A DNA stretch of 64,000 nucleotides from Terriglobia bacterium (GTDB lineage Bacteria; Acidobacteriota; Terriglobia; Terriglobales; Acidobacteriaceae). A program made the translations under genes and the position numbers. The notes under the pieces are model-generated. The model ran no database searches, was not told the origin of the DNA, and saw only the letters and a list, made by a program, of their open reading frames with translations. The DNA is taken from positions 1 to 64,000 of the forward strand of contig JAIQFZ010000028.1 of assembly GCA_020073015.1 (NCBI GenBank), read 5' to 3'. Positions 1 through 9,154 of this stretch are shown here, in pieces (positions within the stretch are counted from its first letter, which is position 1; each line of letters opens with the position of its first letter).

Positions 1-75
1 GACGCGCTCATGAAGCTTGATCTCCCGGCGGGTGTGGACGTCGAGATCAAGGCGTTCGGGAAGGAACATAAGTAG
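1..75 (+). CDS. rpsJ: ribosomal protein S10, C-terminal fragment
   Basis: The reading frame enters from the left edge and ends at TAG 73-75. It encodes 24 residues containing LPAGVDVEIK, the conserved last strand of S10, which sits in the 30S head and doubles as NusE in antitermination complexes. It lies directly before rplC, the usual first-gene position of the S10 operon. Only the tail is visible, so start and regulation cannot be judged. Confidence 0.88.
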   Translation, partial: DALMKLDLPAGVDVEIKAFGKEHK

Positions 76-111
76 CTCTCAGCCGTCAGCAAAGGTGGAG
101 CGACGATGATC

Positions 112-222
112 AGCCCCGAAGGGGCGGAATAAGTTAGCCCAGGGCGTAAGCCCTGGGTGAGCGCGAAAAATCAATTGAGTCCCGTAGGGACGACATAAAG
201 AGCGAGGGCGTAAGCCCGAAGC
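112..222. repeat. compound intergenic hairpin repeat
   Basis: The rpsJ-rplC gap holds successive perfect stem-loops: CCCC-GAA-GGGG (114-124), an 8-bp stem CCCAGGGC-GTAA-GCCCTGGG (138-157), GTCCC-GTA-GGGAC (179-191) and a GGGC-GTAA-GCCC stem (206-217). No poly-T follows, so these are unlikely to be terminators. Comparable multi-hairpin intergenic repeats are common in acidobacterial genomes (general knowledge, not searched). Confidence 0.7.
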
Positions 223-266
223 CCCCAGCCAATAGCCACTGAGCCATGCTGGGAACGGAGAAGGAA

Positions 267-1004
267 ATGGCAAAGGTTACAGGCATTCTCGGCAAGAAAG
301 TCGGCATGACGCAGCTCTTCGATTCCAAGGGCGATGTGCGGCCGGCGACGGTGTTGCAGGCTGGTCCCTGCGTCATCACGCAGCACAAGACCAACACCAA
401 AGACGGCTACGACTCCGCCCAGATCGGCCTCGTCGAATTCGTGAAGGAAAAGAAGCTGACCAAGCCGATGCGCGGACACTTTGCCAAGCACAACCTTCCG
501 CCGGTCAAATTCCTGCGCGAAGTGGGCATCGAAGTTGAAGGGCCCAATGAGGATGCAACCAACGGCGCGGTCAAAGTCGGCGACCGCGTGCTGGTCGACA
601 TCTTTGAAGGCGAAAAGTTTGTGGACATCGTCGGCGTTAGCAAGGGCCGCGGCTTCCAGGGCGTCGTGAAGCGCCACCATTTCGCAGGCGGCGCCAAGTC
701 GCACGGTTCGATGTTCCAGATCACCGGTTCGATCGGCTCCTCGGCGTTCCCGTCGCGCGTGTTCAAAGGCATGCGCATGTCGGGTCATCTGGGCGACGCC
801 CGCGTCACGGCGCGCAACCTGCGCATACTGGGCGTCGATAAAGACGATAACCTGCTCGTGGTCGAAGGCAGTGTTCCGGGTCCGAATGGCGGATACATCG
901 TCATCAACAAGGCGAAGCGGCCGCCCAGAGAGCGCCGCGGATTTGCGGGTGCGGCGACCGTCGATCCGTTGAAGGCGGCCAAGCGCGCTGCCAAGAAGGG
1001 CTAG
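267..1004 (+). CDS. rplC: 50S ribosomal protein L3
   Basis: L3 is an early-assembling 23S rRNA-binding protein near the peptidyl-transferase centre. The start was set at ATG 267 (MAKVTGILGKKVGMTQLF), preceded by GGAG at 257-260, rather than the in-frame ATG at 246. The conserved loop with GGAKSHGSMFQ and the SGHLGD segment is intact. At 245 residues it is longer than most L3 proteins because of a basic C-terminal tail (KAAKRAAKKG). Second gene of the S10 operon. Confidence 0.96.
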   Translation: MAKVTGILGKKVGMTQLFDSKGDVRPATVLQAGPCVITQHKTNTKDGYDSAQIGLVEFVKEKKLTKPMRGHFAKHNLPPVKFLREVGIEVEGPNEDATNGAVKVGDRVLVDIFEGEKFVDIVGVSKGRGFQGVVKRHHFAGGAKSHGSMFQITGSIGSSAFPSRVFKGMRMSGHLGDARVTARNLRILGVDKDDNLLVVEGSVPGPNGGYIVINKAKRPPRERRGFAGAATVDPLKAAKRAAKKG

Positions 1005-1012
1005 CAAAAGGC

Positions 1013-1032
1013 GGCGGACAAGAGTGTCCGCC
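1013..1032. repeat. GCGGACA/TGTCCGC hairpin
   Basis: A perfect 8-bp stem GGCGGACA, loop AGAG, TGTCCGCC lies between rplC and rplD. Related copies occur at 52782-52801 and 53632-53651. Confidence 0.75.
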
Positions 1033-1047
1033 CTACATGGAAAGCAT

Positions 1048-1761
1048 ATGGCAACGATTGATATCTACAATCTGAGCGGAGCGAAGGTCGGCAGCATGGA
1101 CCTGGCCGATGAAGTGTTCGGCGCGGTCAATGAAGACCTGCTCTGGGAGGCTGTGAGGCACTATCGCGCCGCCGGGCGTGCGGGCACGCACGCGACCAAG
1201 AACCGCTGGCGCGTTTCCGGTTCCGGCAAGAAGCTGTGGAAGCAGAAGGGGACAGGACGGGCGCGTATCGGCTCGATCCGCTCGCCCCTGTGGCGTCATG
1301 GCGGCACCGTGCACGGCCCGCAACCGCGCTCCTATGACTACACCTTCCCGCGCAAGAAACTGCTGGGGGCGTTGCGGTCGGCGCTGGCCGCGAAATTGGC
1401 AGACGGCAAGATCGTGGTTGTCAAGGCGTTCGACGTGAAAGAACCGAAGACCAAGCTGTTTCGCGAGGCGCTCGACAAGCTGAAAGTCGAAGGCACCACG
1501 CTGCTGGTCGACGTTTCCACGCAGCCGAATCCGAACCTCGAGCTCAGCTCGCGCAACATCGACGGGCTTGAACTGGTGCGTGGCAACGAAGTGCATCCTT
1601 ATCACCTGATGCGCTACAGCCACGTCGTGTTTGCGCAACCTGCGCTCGAGAGGCTGCAGGATTCACTGAAGAAGTCGGCCTCCAGGCGCGACCATGTGGC
1701 TCCGCCGGCTGCCGAGAAGAAAAAATCCGCGCGGCGTTCGCGTAAGGCGGAGGTGGCCTGA
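1048..1761 (+). CDS. rplD: 50S ribosomal protein L4
   Basis: L4 binds 23S rRNA domain I and lines the exit tunnel. ATG 1048 gives MATIDIYNLSG, the usual L4 start; an ATG at 1024 would place the preceding hairpin sequence in the coding region. The tunnel loop with KKLWKQKGTGRARIGSIRSP and WRHGGTVHGP is present. A basic tail of about 25 residues extends beyond the normal end. The stop overlaps the rplW start (TGATG at 1759-1763), implying translational coupling. Confidence 0.96.
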   Translation: MATIDIYNLSGAKVGSMDLADEVFGAVNEDLLWEAVRHYRAAGRAGTHATKNRWRVSGSGKKLWKQKGTGRARIGSIRSPLWRHGGTVHGPQPRSYDYTFPRKKLLGALRSALAAKLADGKIVVVKAFDVKEPKTKLFREALDKLKVEGTTLLVDVSTQPNPNLELSSRNIDGLELVRGNEVHPYHLMRYSHVVFAQPALERLQDSLKKSASRRDHVAPPAAEKKKSARRSRKAEVA

Positions 1762-2054
1762 TGAAATCCGCGTATCAGATTATCCGGAAGCCGGTCATCA
1801 CCGAAAAAGGCCTTGGGATCAAAGAAACCCAGAACACTCTGGTGTTCCAGGTTGCGCCCAAGGCGACGAAGACGGAGATCAAAGAAGCGGTGCAGGCGAT
1901 CTTCAAAGTGAAAGTCGCTTCGGTGCGCACCGCAAATTATCCGGGCAAAGAGCGGCGCCGCGGCAAGTTCGCAGGCTACCGTCCGGACTGGAAAAAGGCG
2001 TACGTGCGGCTGAAGACCGGCGAAAAGATGCCGGAGTACGCACAAAACCTGTAG
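1761..2054 (+). CDS. rplW: 50S ribosomal protein L23
   Basis: L23 lies at the tunnel exit and is the docking site for trigger factor and SRP. The 97-residue protein has the family N-terminus (YQIIRKPVITEKG) and the basic RRGKFAGYRPDWKKAYV loop. Its ATG overlaps the rplD stop. Confidence 0.95.
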   Translation: MKSAYQIIRKPVITEKGLGIKETQNTLVFQVAPKATKTEIKEAVQAIFKVKVASVRTANYPGKERRRGKFAGYRPDWKKAYVRLKTGEKMPEYAQNL

Positions 2055-2056
2055 TT

Positions 2057-2108
2057 CGGAGCTCGGAGTTAGTAGCTCGCGAAGCGTGAGCTAGAAGCGA
2101 AGAGCTGA
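2057..2108. repeat. short-word repeat, rplW-rplB gap
   Basis: The gap consists of iterated GAGCT/AGCTC words (GAGCTCGG, TAGTAGCTCGCG, GTGAGCTAGAAG, GAAGAGCTG). It is one member of the word-repeat family found throughout the ribosomal operon. Confidence 0.6.
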
Positions 2109-2112
2109 ATTT

Positions 2113-2940
2113 ATGGCGATCAAAACATACAGACCGACGACGCAGACGCTGCGCTATCGCACCACGCTCGTGACCGACGACATTACGGCGAAGAAGCCGC
2201 ACAAGCCACTGGTGGAAGGCAAGATACGCACTGGTGGACGCCGCAATTCCGGCGACACGACCATGCGGTTCCGGGGCGGCGGCAACAAGCGCAAGCTGCG
2301 CACCATCGATTTCAAACGCGACAAGCACGGCATTCCGGCCACCGTCGTCTCGATCGAGTACGATCCGGGCCGCTCGGCGCGCATCGCGCTGCTCAGCTAT
2401 GCCGACGGCGAGAAGCGCTATATCGTGCAGCCCGACGGATTGAAGGTTGGACAGAAAATCGTGAGCGGGCCCGAAGCCGACATTCTGGTGGGCAACGCGC
2501 TTCCGCTCCGCAATATTCCGCCCGGCACCACGATTCACAACCTGGAGTTGAAGCCCGGTAAAGGCGCGCAGATGGTGCGTTCGGCGGGCGGTTCGGCGCA
2601 GTTGGTCGCAAAGGAAGGCGACTATGCGCTGGTGAAGCTGCCTTCCGGCGAAACTCGCAAGGTGCTGCAGGATTGCCTGGCAACGATTGGACAGGTTGGG
2701 AACACGGACCACGAGAACGTCACCTGGGGCAAGGCGGGACGCACGCGCTGGGTGGGGAAACGTCCGCATAACCGCGGCGTGTCCATGAATCCGGTGGACC
2801 ATCCGCACGGAGGCGGCGAAGGCAAGACCTCCGGCGGGCGCCATCCGGTGACCCCGTGGGGCCAGCCGACGCGTGGCTACAAAACGCGGAACAACAAGCG
2901 CACCGATGCGTTTATTGTGAACCGCCGGAAGAAGGGCTAA
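2113..2940 (+). CDS. rplB: 50S ribosomal protein L2
   Basis: L2 is essential for subunit association and peptidyl-transferase activity. The 275-residue protein has normal length. The universally conserved [14 protein letters not shown] motif begins at about residue 225, with the functionally important His at about 230. It stands between rplW and rpsS, the canonical S10-operon order. Confidence 0.97.
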   Translation: MAIKTYRPTTQTLRYRTTLVTDDITAKKPHKPLVEGKIRTGGRRNSGDTTMRFRGGGNKRKLRTIDFKRDKHGIPATVVSIEYDPGRSARIALLSYADGEKRYIVQPDGLKVGQKIVSGPEADILVGNALPLRNIPPGTTIHNLELKPGKGAQMVRSAGGSAQLVAKEGDYALVKLPSGETRKVLQDCLATIGQVGNTDHENVTWGKAGRTRWVGKRPHNRGVSMNPVDHPHGGGEGKTSGGRHPVTPWGQPTRGYKTRNNKRTDAFIVNRRKKG

Positions 2941-2942
2941 CG

Positions 2943-2994
2943 GTAGAGACGCCGCTTGCGGCGTCTCCGAGACGCGGTAAGCCGCGTCTCTACA
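2943..2994. repeat. double GAGACGCGGC hairpin, rplB-rpsS gap
   Basis: Two hairpins in tandem (GAGACGCCGC-TT-GCGGCGTCTC, then GAGACGCGG-TAAG-CCGCGTCTC) are flanked by GTAGAGAC and GTCTCTAC, so the whole element can also fold as one long palindrome. Sister copies lie at 4596-4647, 10027-10108, 11988-12010, 15644-15693 and 17436-17460. Confidence 0.8.
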
Positions 2995-3003
2995 GAGGGA
3001 GTT

Positions 3004-3354
3004 ATGGCACGTTCAACAAAAAAAGGGCCGTTCGTGGATGCGCACCTGGCGACGAAAGTCGAAGCCATGAATGCGCGCAACGAGAAGAAGGTGGTGCGCA
3101 CCTGGTCGCGGCGCTCGACGATCATCCCCGAAATGGTGGGACACACGATCGCCGTGCATAACGGGAAGAAATTCATCCCGGTCTATGTGACCGAGAACAT
3201 GGTGGGACACAAGCTGGGCGAATTCAGCTTCACCCGCCAGTTCAAGGGACACTCGATGAAGGCAGCGACCGAAGTGGCCGCGAAACCGGCCGGCATTCCG
3301 GGGGGTCCGGGAGCGATCGCTCCGTCGGCCCCGCCGGCGGCGCCGAAGGCATAA
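3004..3354 (+). CDS. rpsS: 30S ribosomal protein S19
   Basis: S19 binds the 16S rRNA head with S13. The start is ATG 3004 ([15 protein letters not shown]) after an AGAGGGAG Shine-Dalgarno; an upstream in-frame ATG at 2956 lies inside the repeat and is rejected. Core motifs [19 protein letters not shown] and FKGHS are present. At 116 residues it exceeds the usual 90-95 because of an Ala/Pro/Gly-rich tail of about 25 residues. Confidence 0.95.
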   Translation: MARSTKKGPFVDAHLATKVEAMNARNEKKVVRTWSRRSTIIPEMVGHTIAVHNGKKFIPVYVTENMVGHKLGEFSFTRQFKGHSMKAATEVAAKPAGIPGGPGAIAPSAPPAAPKA

Positions 3355-3359
3355 GAACA

Positions 3360-3394
3360 GCTTCGAGCTACGAGCTTCGGGCTACGGGCTAAAG
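3360..3394. repeat. short-word repeat, rpsS-rplV gap
   Basis: Iterated words CTTCGAGCTACGAGCTTCGG and GCTACGGGCTAAAGGC occupy the gap. This is a member of the word-repeat family. Confidence 0.6.
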
Positions 3395-3405
3395 GCAAAC
3401 AGATT

Positions 3406-3903
<498 letters not shown>

Positions 3904-3911
3904 GAGCAACG

Positions 3912-4586
3912 ATGGGACAGAAGGTTCATCCTTATGGTTTCCGCCTCGGCTACACCAAGCCGTGGAAGTCGCGCTGGTTTGTCGAGCGCGATTACGACAA
4001 ACTGCTGCTCGAAGACGTCAAGCTGAAGGCCGAACTGAAGGACAAGCTCAAGTCGGCGGGCGTGAGCGCCGTCGAGATCGAGCGTCCGGGAAACAAGCTG
4101 CGCATCATTATCAAGACCGCGCGGCCGGGCATCATCATCGGCCGCAAGGGCGCCGAGATCGACAAGCTCAAGCAGGAACTGCAGAAGCGCACCGCGCGCG
4201 AAGTGCACGTCGATATTCAGGAAGTGCACAAGCCGGAACTCGACGCCCAACTTGTGTCGGAGTCGATTGCGCTGCAACTCGAAAAGCGCGTGGGTTTCCG
4301 CCGCGCGATGCGCAAGTCGGTGGATTCCGCGCTGCGTTTCGGATGCAAAGGGATTAAGGTTCGCGTCAGCGGACGCCTGAACGGCAACGAAATCGCGCGC
4401 TCGGAGTGGTACCTGCAAGGACGGCTGCCGCTGCACACGCTGCGTGCCGATATCGACTACGGTTTCACCGAGGCACGTACCACGTACGGTGTAATCGGCG
4501 TGAAGTGCTGGGTTTATAAAGGCGAAATTCTGCCAGCGAAGAAGCGGGAAGCGACGCCGCAACGCGAGACCACCGGCGCGTTCTGA
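3912..4586 (+). CDS. rpsC: 30S ribosomal protein S3
   Basis: S3 shapes the mRNA entry channel. The type II KH domain is clear, with [11 protein letters not shown] at residues 70-80 providing the RNA-binding GxxG loop. The C-terminal domain contains the family segments [14 protein letters not shown] and DIDYGF. The length of 224 residues is normal. Confidence 0.96.
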   Translation: MGQKVHPYGFRLGYTKPWKSRWFVERDYDKLLLEDVKLKAELKDKLKSAGVSAVEIERPGNKLRIIIKTARPGIIIGRKGAEIDKLKQELQKRTAREVHVDIQEVHKPELDAQLVSESIALQLEKRVGFRRAMRKSVDSALRFGCKGIKVRVSGRLNGNEIARSEWYLQGRLPLHTLRADIDYGFTEARTTYGVIGVKCWVYKGEILPAKKREATPQRETTGAF

Positions 4587-4595
4587 GGGTGGATG

Positions 4596-4647
4596 GTAGA
4601 GACGCGGCTTGCCGCGTCTGCTGAGACGAGGCAAGGCTCGTCTCTAC
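4596..4647. repeat. double GAGACGCGGC hairpin, rpsC-rplP gap
   Basis: GTAGAGACGCGGC-TT-GCCGCGTC is followed by GAGACGAGGC-AAG-GCTCGTCTCTAC. It has the same two-hairpin architecture and flanks as 2943-2994, but the second stem differs in sequence on both sides so that pairing is kept. Confidence 0.8.
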
Positions 4648-4660
4648 AGGAAAACGATTT

Positions 4661-5074
4661 ATGTTGATGCCGAAGAAAGTGAAGTACCGCAAGCAGCAGC
4701 GCGGACGCATGACCGGGAAAGCCTGGCGCGGCTCGGAGCTCTCGTTCGGCCAGTATGGCCTGAAAGTGCTCGAGCCGGGCTGGATCACCGACCGGCAGAT
4801 TGAAGCCAGCCGCGTGGCCATGACCCGTTTTGTAAAGCGCGGCGGCAAGATCTGGATCCGTCTGTTCCCGGACAAGCCGGTCACCAAGAAGCCGGCCGAA
4901 ACCCGTATGGGCAAGGGCAAGGGCGCGCCGGATCACTGGGTCGCGGTCGTTCGTCCCGGCAAAATTTTGTTTGAGATGGAAGGTGTTTCCATCACCGACG
5001 CGCAGGAAGCCATGCGCCTGGCGTCCCACAAACTTCCGCTGCGTACAACGTTCGTAAAGCGCGAAGTGCTGTAA
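4661..5074 (+). CDS. rplP: 50S ribosomal protein L16
   Basis: L16 stabilises tRNA in the A site. The protein begins [17 protein letters not shown] and carries the [17 protein letters not shown] core and the [17 protein letters not shown] loop, where hydroxylated or functionally critical residues lie in homologues. The 137-residue length is standard. Confidence 0.96.
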   Translation: MLMPKKVKYRKQQRGRMTGKAWRGSELSFGQYGLKVLEPGWITDRQIEASRVAMTRFVKRGGKIWIRLFPDKPVTKKPAETRMGKGKGAPDHWVAVVRPGKILFEMEGVSITDAQEAMRLASHKLPLRTTFVKREVL

Positions 5075-5083
5075 AGGATTGCA

Positions 5084-5140
5084 GAAGTCAGAGGCCGGGA
5101 AGGTTTTCCTGAGACCTGACAGCTGAGAACTGAGACCTGA
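5084..5140. repeat. short-word repeat, rplP-rpmC gap
   Basis: The gap contains AGAAGTCAGAGG, GAGACCTGACAGCTGAGAAC and TGAGACCTG words. It is a variant of the word-repeat family built on CTGAGA units. Confidence 0.55.
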
Positions 5141-5143
5141 TTT

Positions 5144-5359
5144 ATGAAAGCAGACAAGATTCGTAACTTGACCGACGCCGAGCTCCAGCACCAGGAGCGG
5201 GACTTGGCCGACCAACTCTTCAAGCTGAAGTTCCAGATGAATATGGGACAGACGGAGAGCCTGAAAAAGATTCGCGGGCTGCGCCGGGACATCGCGCGTG
5301 TGAAGACCGTCCTGCGCGAGCAGGAGCTGGCCGCCGCCCGCAAGACGGAGAAGAAATAA
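5144..5359 (+). CDS. rpmC: 50S ribosomal protein L29
   Basis: L29 sits at the tunnel exit next to L23. The 71-residue, two-helix protein carries LFKLKFQMNMGQ and the IRGLRRDIARVKTVLRE helix characteristic of the family. It lies 2 nt before rpsQ. Confidence 0.94.
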   Translation: MKADKIRNLTDAELQHQERDLADQLFKLKFQMNMGQTESLKKIRGLRRDIARVKTVLREQELAAARKTEKK

Positions 5360-5361
5360 CC

Positions 5362-5685
5362 ATGCCGGAAACTACAGGCCAGCCGGGAAAGCACTCGGGC
5401 CGCAAGCTGCTGCTGGGCACGGTCGTCTCCAACAAGATGAAGAAGACGATCGTGGTCGAAGTCACGCGCAAGAAAGCGCATCCGCTCTACGGACGGGTGA
5501 TCTCGATCCGGAAGAAGTTCTACGCGCACGACGAGAAGAATGAAGCGCACGTCGGCGACACCGTGCGTATCGAAGAATCGCGTCCGCTGTCGCGGCTGAA
5601 GCGGTGGACGTTGAAAGAGATCGTGCGCAAAACGGCCCTGGTGCCGGAGATCGCTGCCGACGTCGATGTTGTCGCGGGCCGCTAA
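5362..5685 (+). CDS. rpsQ: 30S ribosomal protein S17
   Basis: S17 is an OB-fold primary 16S rRNA-binding protein. The core has GTVVSNKMKKTIVVEV and HDEKNEAHVGDTVRIEESRPLS-type residues. There is a short charged N-terminal extension and a C-terminal tail, giving 107 residues against about 85 in E. coli. Confidence 0.94.
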   Translation: MPETTGQPGKHSGRKLLLGTVVSNKMKKTIVVEVTRKKAHPLYGRVISIRKKFYAHDEKNEAHVGDTVRIEESRPLSRLKRWTLKEIVRKTALVPEIAADVDVVAGR

Positions 5686-5706
5686 GAGGCGAAGGGAGAA
5701 ACGAAC

Positions 5707-6078
5707 ATGGCCGTAATGATGAGATCCATGCTCGAAGTCGCCGATAACTCCGGCGCGCGCAAGCTGCAGATGATTCTGCCGCTTGGCGGCGGGACCGGCC
5801 TGCGGGCCGGGCTCGGCGACGTGATCACCGCCAGCGTGAAAGAGGCTTCGCCCGACGGGCAGGTGCAGAAGGGCAAAGTGGTGAAAGCGGTCATTGTGCG
5901 CACACGCAAGGAGCATCGCCGCCGCGACGGAACGTACATCCGTTTCGATTCGAACGCAGCTGTGCTGATCAACGACGCGGGCGAGCCAGTCGGCACACGC
6001 GTATTCGGTCCAGTCGCGCGCGAATTACGCGAGAAAAAGTTTTTGAAGATTGTGTCGCTTGCGCCTGAGGTGTTGTAA
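5707..6078 (+). CDS. rplN: 50S ribosomal protein L14
   Basis: L14 forms an intersubunit bridge. The sequence contains [13 protein letters not shown] near the N-terminus and [18 protein letters not shown] later, both diagnostic. A GAAGGGAGAAACGA ribosome-binding region precedes ATG 5707. The length of 123 residues is normal. Confidence 0.96.
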   Translation: MAVMMRSMLEVADNSGARKLQMILPLGGGTGLRAGLGDVITASVKEASPDGQVQKGKVVKAVIVRTRKEHRRRDGTYIRFDSNAAVLINDAGEPVGTRVFGPVARELREKKFLKIVSLAPEVL

Positions 6079-6116
6079 GGCAGGTTCGCGGGGCAGGCAC
6101 CAGAAGGATTTTGGCA

Positions 6117-6458
6117 ATGAGAACAGTATCAACTGAACACAAGCGAGTGGATATCCGGCGCAATGACACCGTGAAGGTGATGACCGGACGGGATGCGGGC
6201 AAGGAAGGACGCGTGCTGCGCGTGCTTCCCGACGAAGCCAAGGTGCTGGTCGAGCACGTCATGACGGTGAAAAAGCATGTGCGCCCGAATCCCCAGCGCA
6301 ACATCAAGGGCGGCATCGCCGAACAGGAACGCCCGATTTCGATTTCGAATGTCGCCCTGGTCTGCGCCACTTGTGGCCCGGTCCGCGTCGGACACGAAGT
6401 TCGCGGCGACCGCAAGGTGCGGATTTGCAAGAAGTGCGGGACGACGCTGGACAAGTAG
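6117..6458 (+). CDS. rplX: 50S ribosomal protein L24
   Basis: L24 initiates 50S assembly. ATG 6117 is chosen because GAAGGA at 6103-6108 lies at proper distance; the in-frame TTG at 6111 would be too close. The KOW motif (NDTVKVMTGRDAGKEGRV) and the C-terminal CATCGPVRVG and ICKKCG segments are visible, forming a two-CxxC putative zinc ribbon of the kind found in many bacterial L24 proteins. Confidence 0.94.
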   Translation: MRTVSTEHKRVDIRRNDTVKVMTGRDAGKEGRVLRVLPDEAKVLVEHVMTVKKHVRPNPQRNIKGGIAEQERPISISNVALVCATCGPVRVGHEVRGDRKVRICKKCGTTLDK

Positions 6459-6590
6459 CTACTAGCTTCTAGCAAGCCCATGACGGGCGTAGGCCGTGGG
6501 CGAAACAGAGAGATTTGGAAGGTGCTTACGAACCGGAGATGCCTGGATTGCTAGAAGCTAGTAGCTAGCAGCCAGTAGCTGATTCCGAAA
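6459..6590. repeat. long inverted word repeat, rplX-rplE gap
   Basis: AGCTACTAGCTTCTAGCAA at 6458-6476 is matched by its near reverse complement TTGCTAGAAGCTAGTAGCTA at 6549-6568, enclosing about 70 nt. A further CAGCCAGTAGCTGATT extension follows. The arms could form a long stem in the operon transcript. Confidence 0.75.
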
Positions 6591-6614
6591 CCGTGAGAGA
6601 AGGCAGCAACGAAC

Positions 6615-7259
6615 ATGGCGAAAGAAGAACAAAAAAAGGGTAAGCCGGGCAAAGGCGACAGGCATGCCGCCGAAGAGCCCAAGGCTGGGCCGGAAGCCCC
6701 GCGGCATTCTGCAAAAGAACGTCCGCGGTTGCGCTCGCGCTTTGAGAAGGAAGTGGCTCCGGTCCTGATGAAGGAACTTGAGCTCAAGAACGCGAACGCG
6801 GTTCCGCGGCTCAACAAGATTGTCGTCAACATGGGCGTCGGCGAAGCTACGCAGAACGCGAAAGTTCTGGACCCGGCGGTCAACGAACTCGGCCAGATTA
6901 CCGGACAGAAGCCGGTGGTCACGCGCGCCAAGAAGTCGATCGCGGCCTTCAAAGTTCGCGAAGGCATGCCGATCGGCGCCATGGTTACGCTGCGCGGCGA
7001 CCGCATGTACGAGTTCTTCGATCGCCTGGTCAGTATCGTGCTTCCTCGGGTGCGCGATTTCCGCGGGGTCTCGACGAAATCGTTCGATGGCCGCGGCAAT
7101 TACACGCTCGGCCTGCACGATCAGTTGATCTTTCCGGAGATTGATTACGCGAAAGTCGATAAGCTGAAGGGCATGAACGTCACGATCGTGACGACCGCGC
7201 GTTCCGACGATCAGGCGCGGACTCTGTTGAAGCACCTGGGCATGCCGTTTAGGGCTTAA
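6615..7259 (+). CDS. rplE: 50S ribosomal protein L5
   Basis: L5 binds 5S rRNA and contacts P-site tRNA. The core begins at about residue 37 ([20 protein letters not shown]) and includes [32 protein letters not shown] and [19 protein letters not shown] charged, low-complexity N-terminal extension of about 36 residues is unusual for this normally 180-residue protein. ATG 6615 is the only plausible in-frame start before the core. Confidence 0.95.
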   Translation: MAKEEQKKGKPGKGDRHAAEEPKAGPEAPRHSAKERPRLRSRFEKEVAPVLMKELELKNANAVPRLNKIVVNMGVGEATQNAKVLDPAVNELGQITGQKPVVTRAKKSIAAFKVREGMPIGAMVTLRGDRMYEFFDRLVSIVLPRVRDFRGVSTKSFDGRGNYTLGLHDQLIFPEIDYAKVDKLKGMNVTIVTTARSDDQARTLLKHLGMPFRA

Positions 7260-7261
7260 GT

Positions 7262-7352
7262 CAGAAGTAAGAAGTCAGATTGCAGAAGTAAAACCGGTTG
7301 CACAAGAAGATCCGGTTTGAGCTAGAAGCTAAGAGCTAGGAGCTAGAAGCTA
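7262..7352. repeat. short-word repeat, rplE-rpsN gap
   Basis: A first half built from AGAAGTAAGAAGTCAG words is followed by GAGCTAGAAGCTAAGAGCTA and GGAGCTAGAAGCTAAG. The last word overlaps the GTG start region of rpsN. Confidence 0.6.
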
Positions 7353-7353
7353 A

Positions 7354-7539
7354 GTGGCCACTACAGCAAAACGAGTCAAGGACGCGAGAAAGCCGAAGTT
7401 CTCGTCGCGCAAGCACAACCGCTGCAAGATCTGCGGACGTCCGCGGGCCTTTATCCGGAAGTTCGGCATCTGCCGTCTCTGTTTCCGGCAACTGGCGCTG
7501 CGGGGCGAGATCCCCGGGGTTTCGAAGTCGTCCTGGTAA
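7354..7539 (+). CDS. rpsN: 30S ribosomal protein S14, zinc type
   Basis: The 61-residue short S14 contains Cys24-x2-Cys27 and Cys40-x2-Cys43, the zinc site of the C+ (type Z) form. Translation must begin at GTG 7354. The typical C-terminus [11 protein letters not shown] is intact. S14 assembles late into the 30S head. Confidence 0.94.
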   Translation: MATTAKRVKDARKPKFSSRKHNRCKICGRPRAFIRKFGICRLCFRQLALRGEIPGVSKSSW

Positions 7540-7540
7540 G

Positions 7541-7606
7541 AACGTCGTTAGGAGTTTGTCGTTAGTCGTTCACTAACGATCGGCAAGGAACGACCGAGTA
7601 AGCAGC
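7541..7606. repeat. short-word repeat, rpsN-rpsH gap
   Basis: The gap contains CGTCGTTAGGAG, GTCGTTAGTCGTTCACTAAC and CGGCAAGGAACGACCG, a GTCGTTAG-based word variant with partial inverted symmetry (GTTAGT...ACTAAC). The remainder to 7663 shows no gene. Confidence 0.5.
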
Positions 7607-7663
7607 TGCCGCAGGTTCTCCGCTGGACGCGGAGCGAACGGGTGGCTCGAGGAGAAGCAAACG

Positions 7664-8062
7664 ATGAGGTTGACCGATCCGGTCGCAGACATGCTGGCGC
7701 GCATCCGCAACGCGATTCGCGCGCGGCACCAGAAAGTCGACATTCCAGCTTCCAAGCTGAAGACCGAAATCGCCCGCATCCTGAAGGAAGAGGGCTATAT
7801 CGCGAACTTCAAGCCGACCGAAGAAGAAGGACACAAGGTCCTGCGTGTCTACTTGAAGTATGGCAACAACAACGAGGCCGCCATCTCGAACCTGGAGCGC
7901 GTGTCGCGCCCGGGCTGCCGAGTCTACGTACGCCGCACCGAGATTCCGCGCGTGCTGGGCGGACTCGGTATCAACATCCTGACCACGCCCAAGGGCGTGA
8001 TGACTGGACGCCAGGCGCGCAAGCAGGGCCTGGGCGGCGAGCTGTTGTGTGAGATCTGGTGA
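7664..8062 (+). CDS. rpsH: 30S ribosomal protein S8
   Basis: S8 is a primary 16S rRNA binder and a translational repressor of spc operons in enterobacteria. The 132-residue protein starts LTDPVADMLARIRNA and ends with the signature GLGGELLCEIW, with TPKGVMTGRQARK before it. Lengths match the family. Confidence 0.96.
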   Translation: MRLTDPVADMLARIRNAIRARHQKVDIPASKLKTEIARILKEEGYIANFKPTEEEGHKVLRVYLKYGNNNEAAISNLERVSRPGCRVYVRRTEIPRVLGGLGINILTTPKGVMTGRQARKQGLGGELLCEIW

Positions 8063-8120
8063 AGCAGCTTCGAGCTGCTAGCTGCTAGCTAGTAGCCAGA
8101 AGCTAGAGGCTAAGAGCGAA
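8063..8120. repeat. short-word repeat, rpsH-rplF gap
   Basis: The gap carries GCTTCGAGCTGCTAGCTGCT, AGCTAGTAGCCAGAAGCTAG and AGGCTAAGAGC. The AGCTAGCAGCT-type words are self-complementary. Confidence 0.65.
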
Positions 8121-8123
8121 TTT

Positions 8124-8663
8124 ATGTCACGAATTGGAAAAAAACCGATCGCGATCCCGAAGGGCGTGACGGTCAAGTTCGAAGGCAACACCGTCCTGGT
8201 CCAGGGGCCCAAGGGCAAACTGGACACGCCGCTTCCCTTCGGCATCAAGATGGAGCAGAAGGACGGCAACCTGGTCGCCATCCGCGAGAACGACTCGCAG
8301 GCCGCGGTGCACGGGCTCGCCCGCGCGCTCGTTAACAACGCCGTCGAGGGCGTGACCAAGGGCTGGACCCGCGAACTCGAAATCGTCGGCATCGGCTACC
8401 GCGCCGAACTGAAAGGGAAGGGGACCGTGGTGTTCAGCCTCGGCTATTCCCACCCGATCGAGTATCCGCTGCCTACCGGCGTCGACTGCGCCGTCGATCC
8501 CAAGCAAACGCGCCTGACGCTGACCGGAATTGACCGTCAGAAAGTGGGACAGGTCGCCGCCGAAATGCGCTCGCTGCGTCCGCCCGATCCGTACAAGAAC
8601 AAAGGTGTCCGCTATGTCGGCGAGCGCCTAAAGAAGAAGGTTGGTAAGACCGGAGCTAAGTAG
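8124..8663 (+). CDS. rplF: 50S ribosomal protein L6
   Basis: L6 lies near the GTPase-associated centre. [15 protein letters not shown] opens the protein and the C-terminal signature [14 protein letters not shown] is intact. Its 179 residues cover the two duplicated L6 folds. Confidence 0.96.
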   Translation: MSRIGKKPIAIPKGVTVKFEGNTVLVQGPKGKLDTPLPFGIKMEQKDGNLVAIRENDSQAAVHGLARALVNNAVEGVTKGWTRELEIVGIGYRAELKGKGTVVFSLGYSHPIEYPLPTGVDCAVDPKQTRLTLTGIDRQKVGQVAAEMRSLRPPDPYKNKGVRYVGERLKKKVGKTGAK

Positions 8664-8678
8664 GAAGTAAGTGTGTGG

Positions 8679-8700
8679 GGACGGGCGACTTCGCCCGTCC
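8679..8700. repeat. GGACGGGCGA hairpin, rplF-rplR gap
   Basis: A near-perfect 9-10-bp stem GGACGGGCGA/TCGCCCGTCC is followed by a second GCCGGGCGAAGCTCGGC-like sequence. This is a variant of the paired-hairpin repeats of the window. Confidence 0.6.
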
Positions 8701-8780
8701 AGGCCGGGCGAAGCTCGGCAAAGGATTTTCGGCGCGCAGCGCCACCCCGGCATAGAACCCCGGGACAAAGGAAGAAACAG

Positions 8781-9146
8781 ATGCTGACAAGAGCCTCCAA
8801 GAACCAGACGCGGCAGCGGGTGCACGATCGTATCCGCAAGAAAGTGATCGGCACGCCCGAGCGTCCGCGCTTGAACGTCTACCGGTCTTTGAATCATATC
8901 TATGTGCAGGTGATCGACGACCTCAAAGGCGTCACCGTGGCCGCGGCCTCGACCGCTGAAGGCAAGAAGGGTGAACGCGTCACCGGCGGCAATGTGGCGG
9001 CAGCGAAGACGGTCGGAAAGAAGATCGCCGAGCTCGCCAAGCAGAAGGGCATCACCAAGGTGGTGTTCGATCGTGGCGGATACATCTACCACGGCCGCAT
9101 CAAGGCGCTGGCCGATGCCGCGCGCGAAGCAGGATTGCAGTTTTAG
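8781..9146 (+). CDS. rplR: 50S ribosomal protein L18
   Basis: L18 carries 5S rRNA into the 50S subunit. ATG 8781 gives 121 residues, the family length; the open frame upstream to 8673 encodes the intergenic hairpin and is rejected. Family segments [20 protein letters not shown] and [26 protein letters not shown] are present. Confidence 0.95.
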   Translation: MLTRASKNQTRQRVHDRIRKKVIGTPERPRLNVYRSLNHIYVQVIDDLKGVTVAAASTAEGKKGERVTGGNVAAAKTVGKKIAELAKQKGITKVVFDRGGYIYHGRIKALADAAREAGLQF

Positions 9147-9154
9147 ACCGAGCC

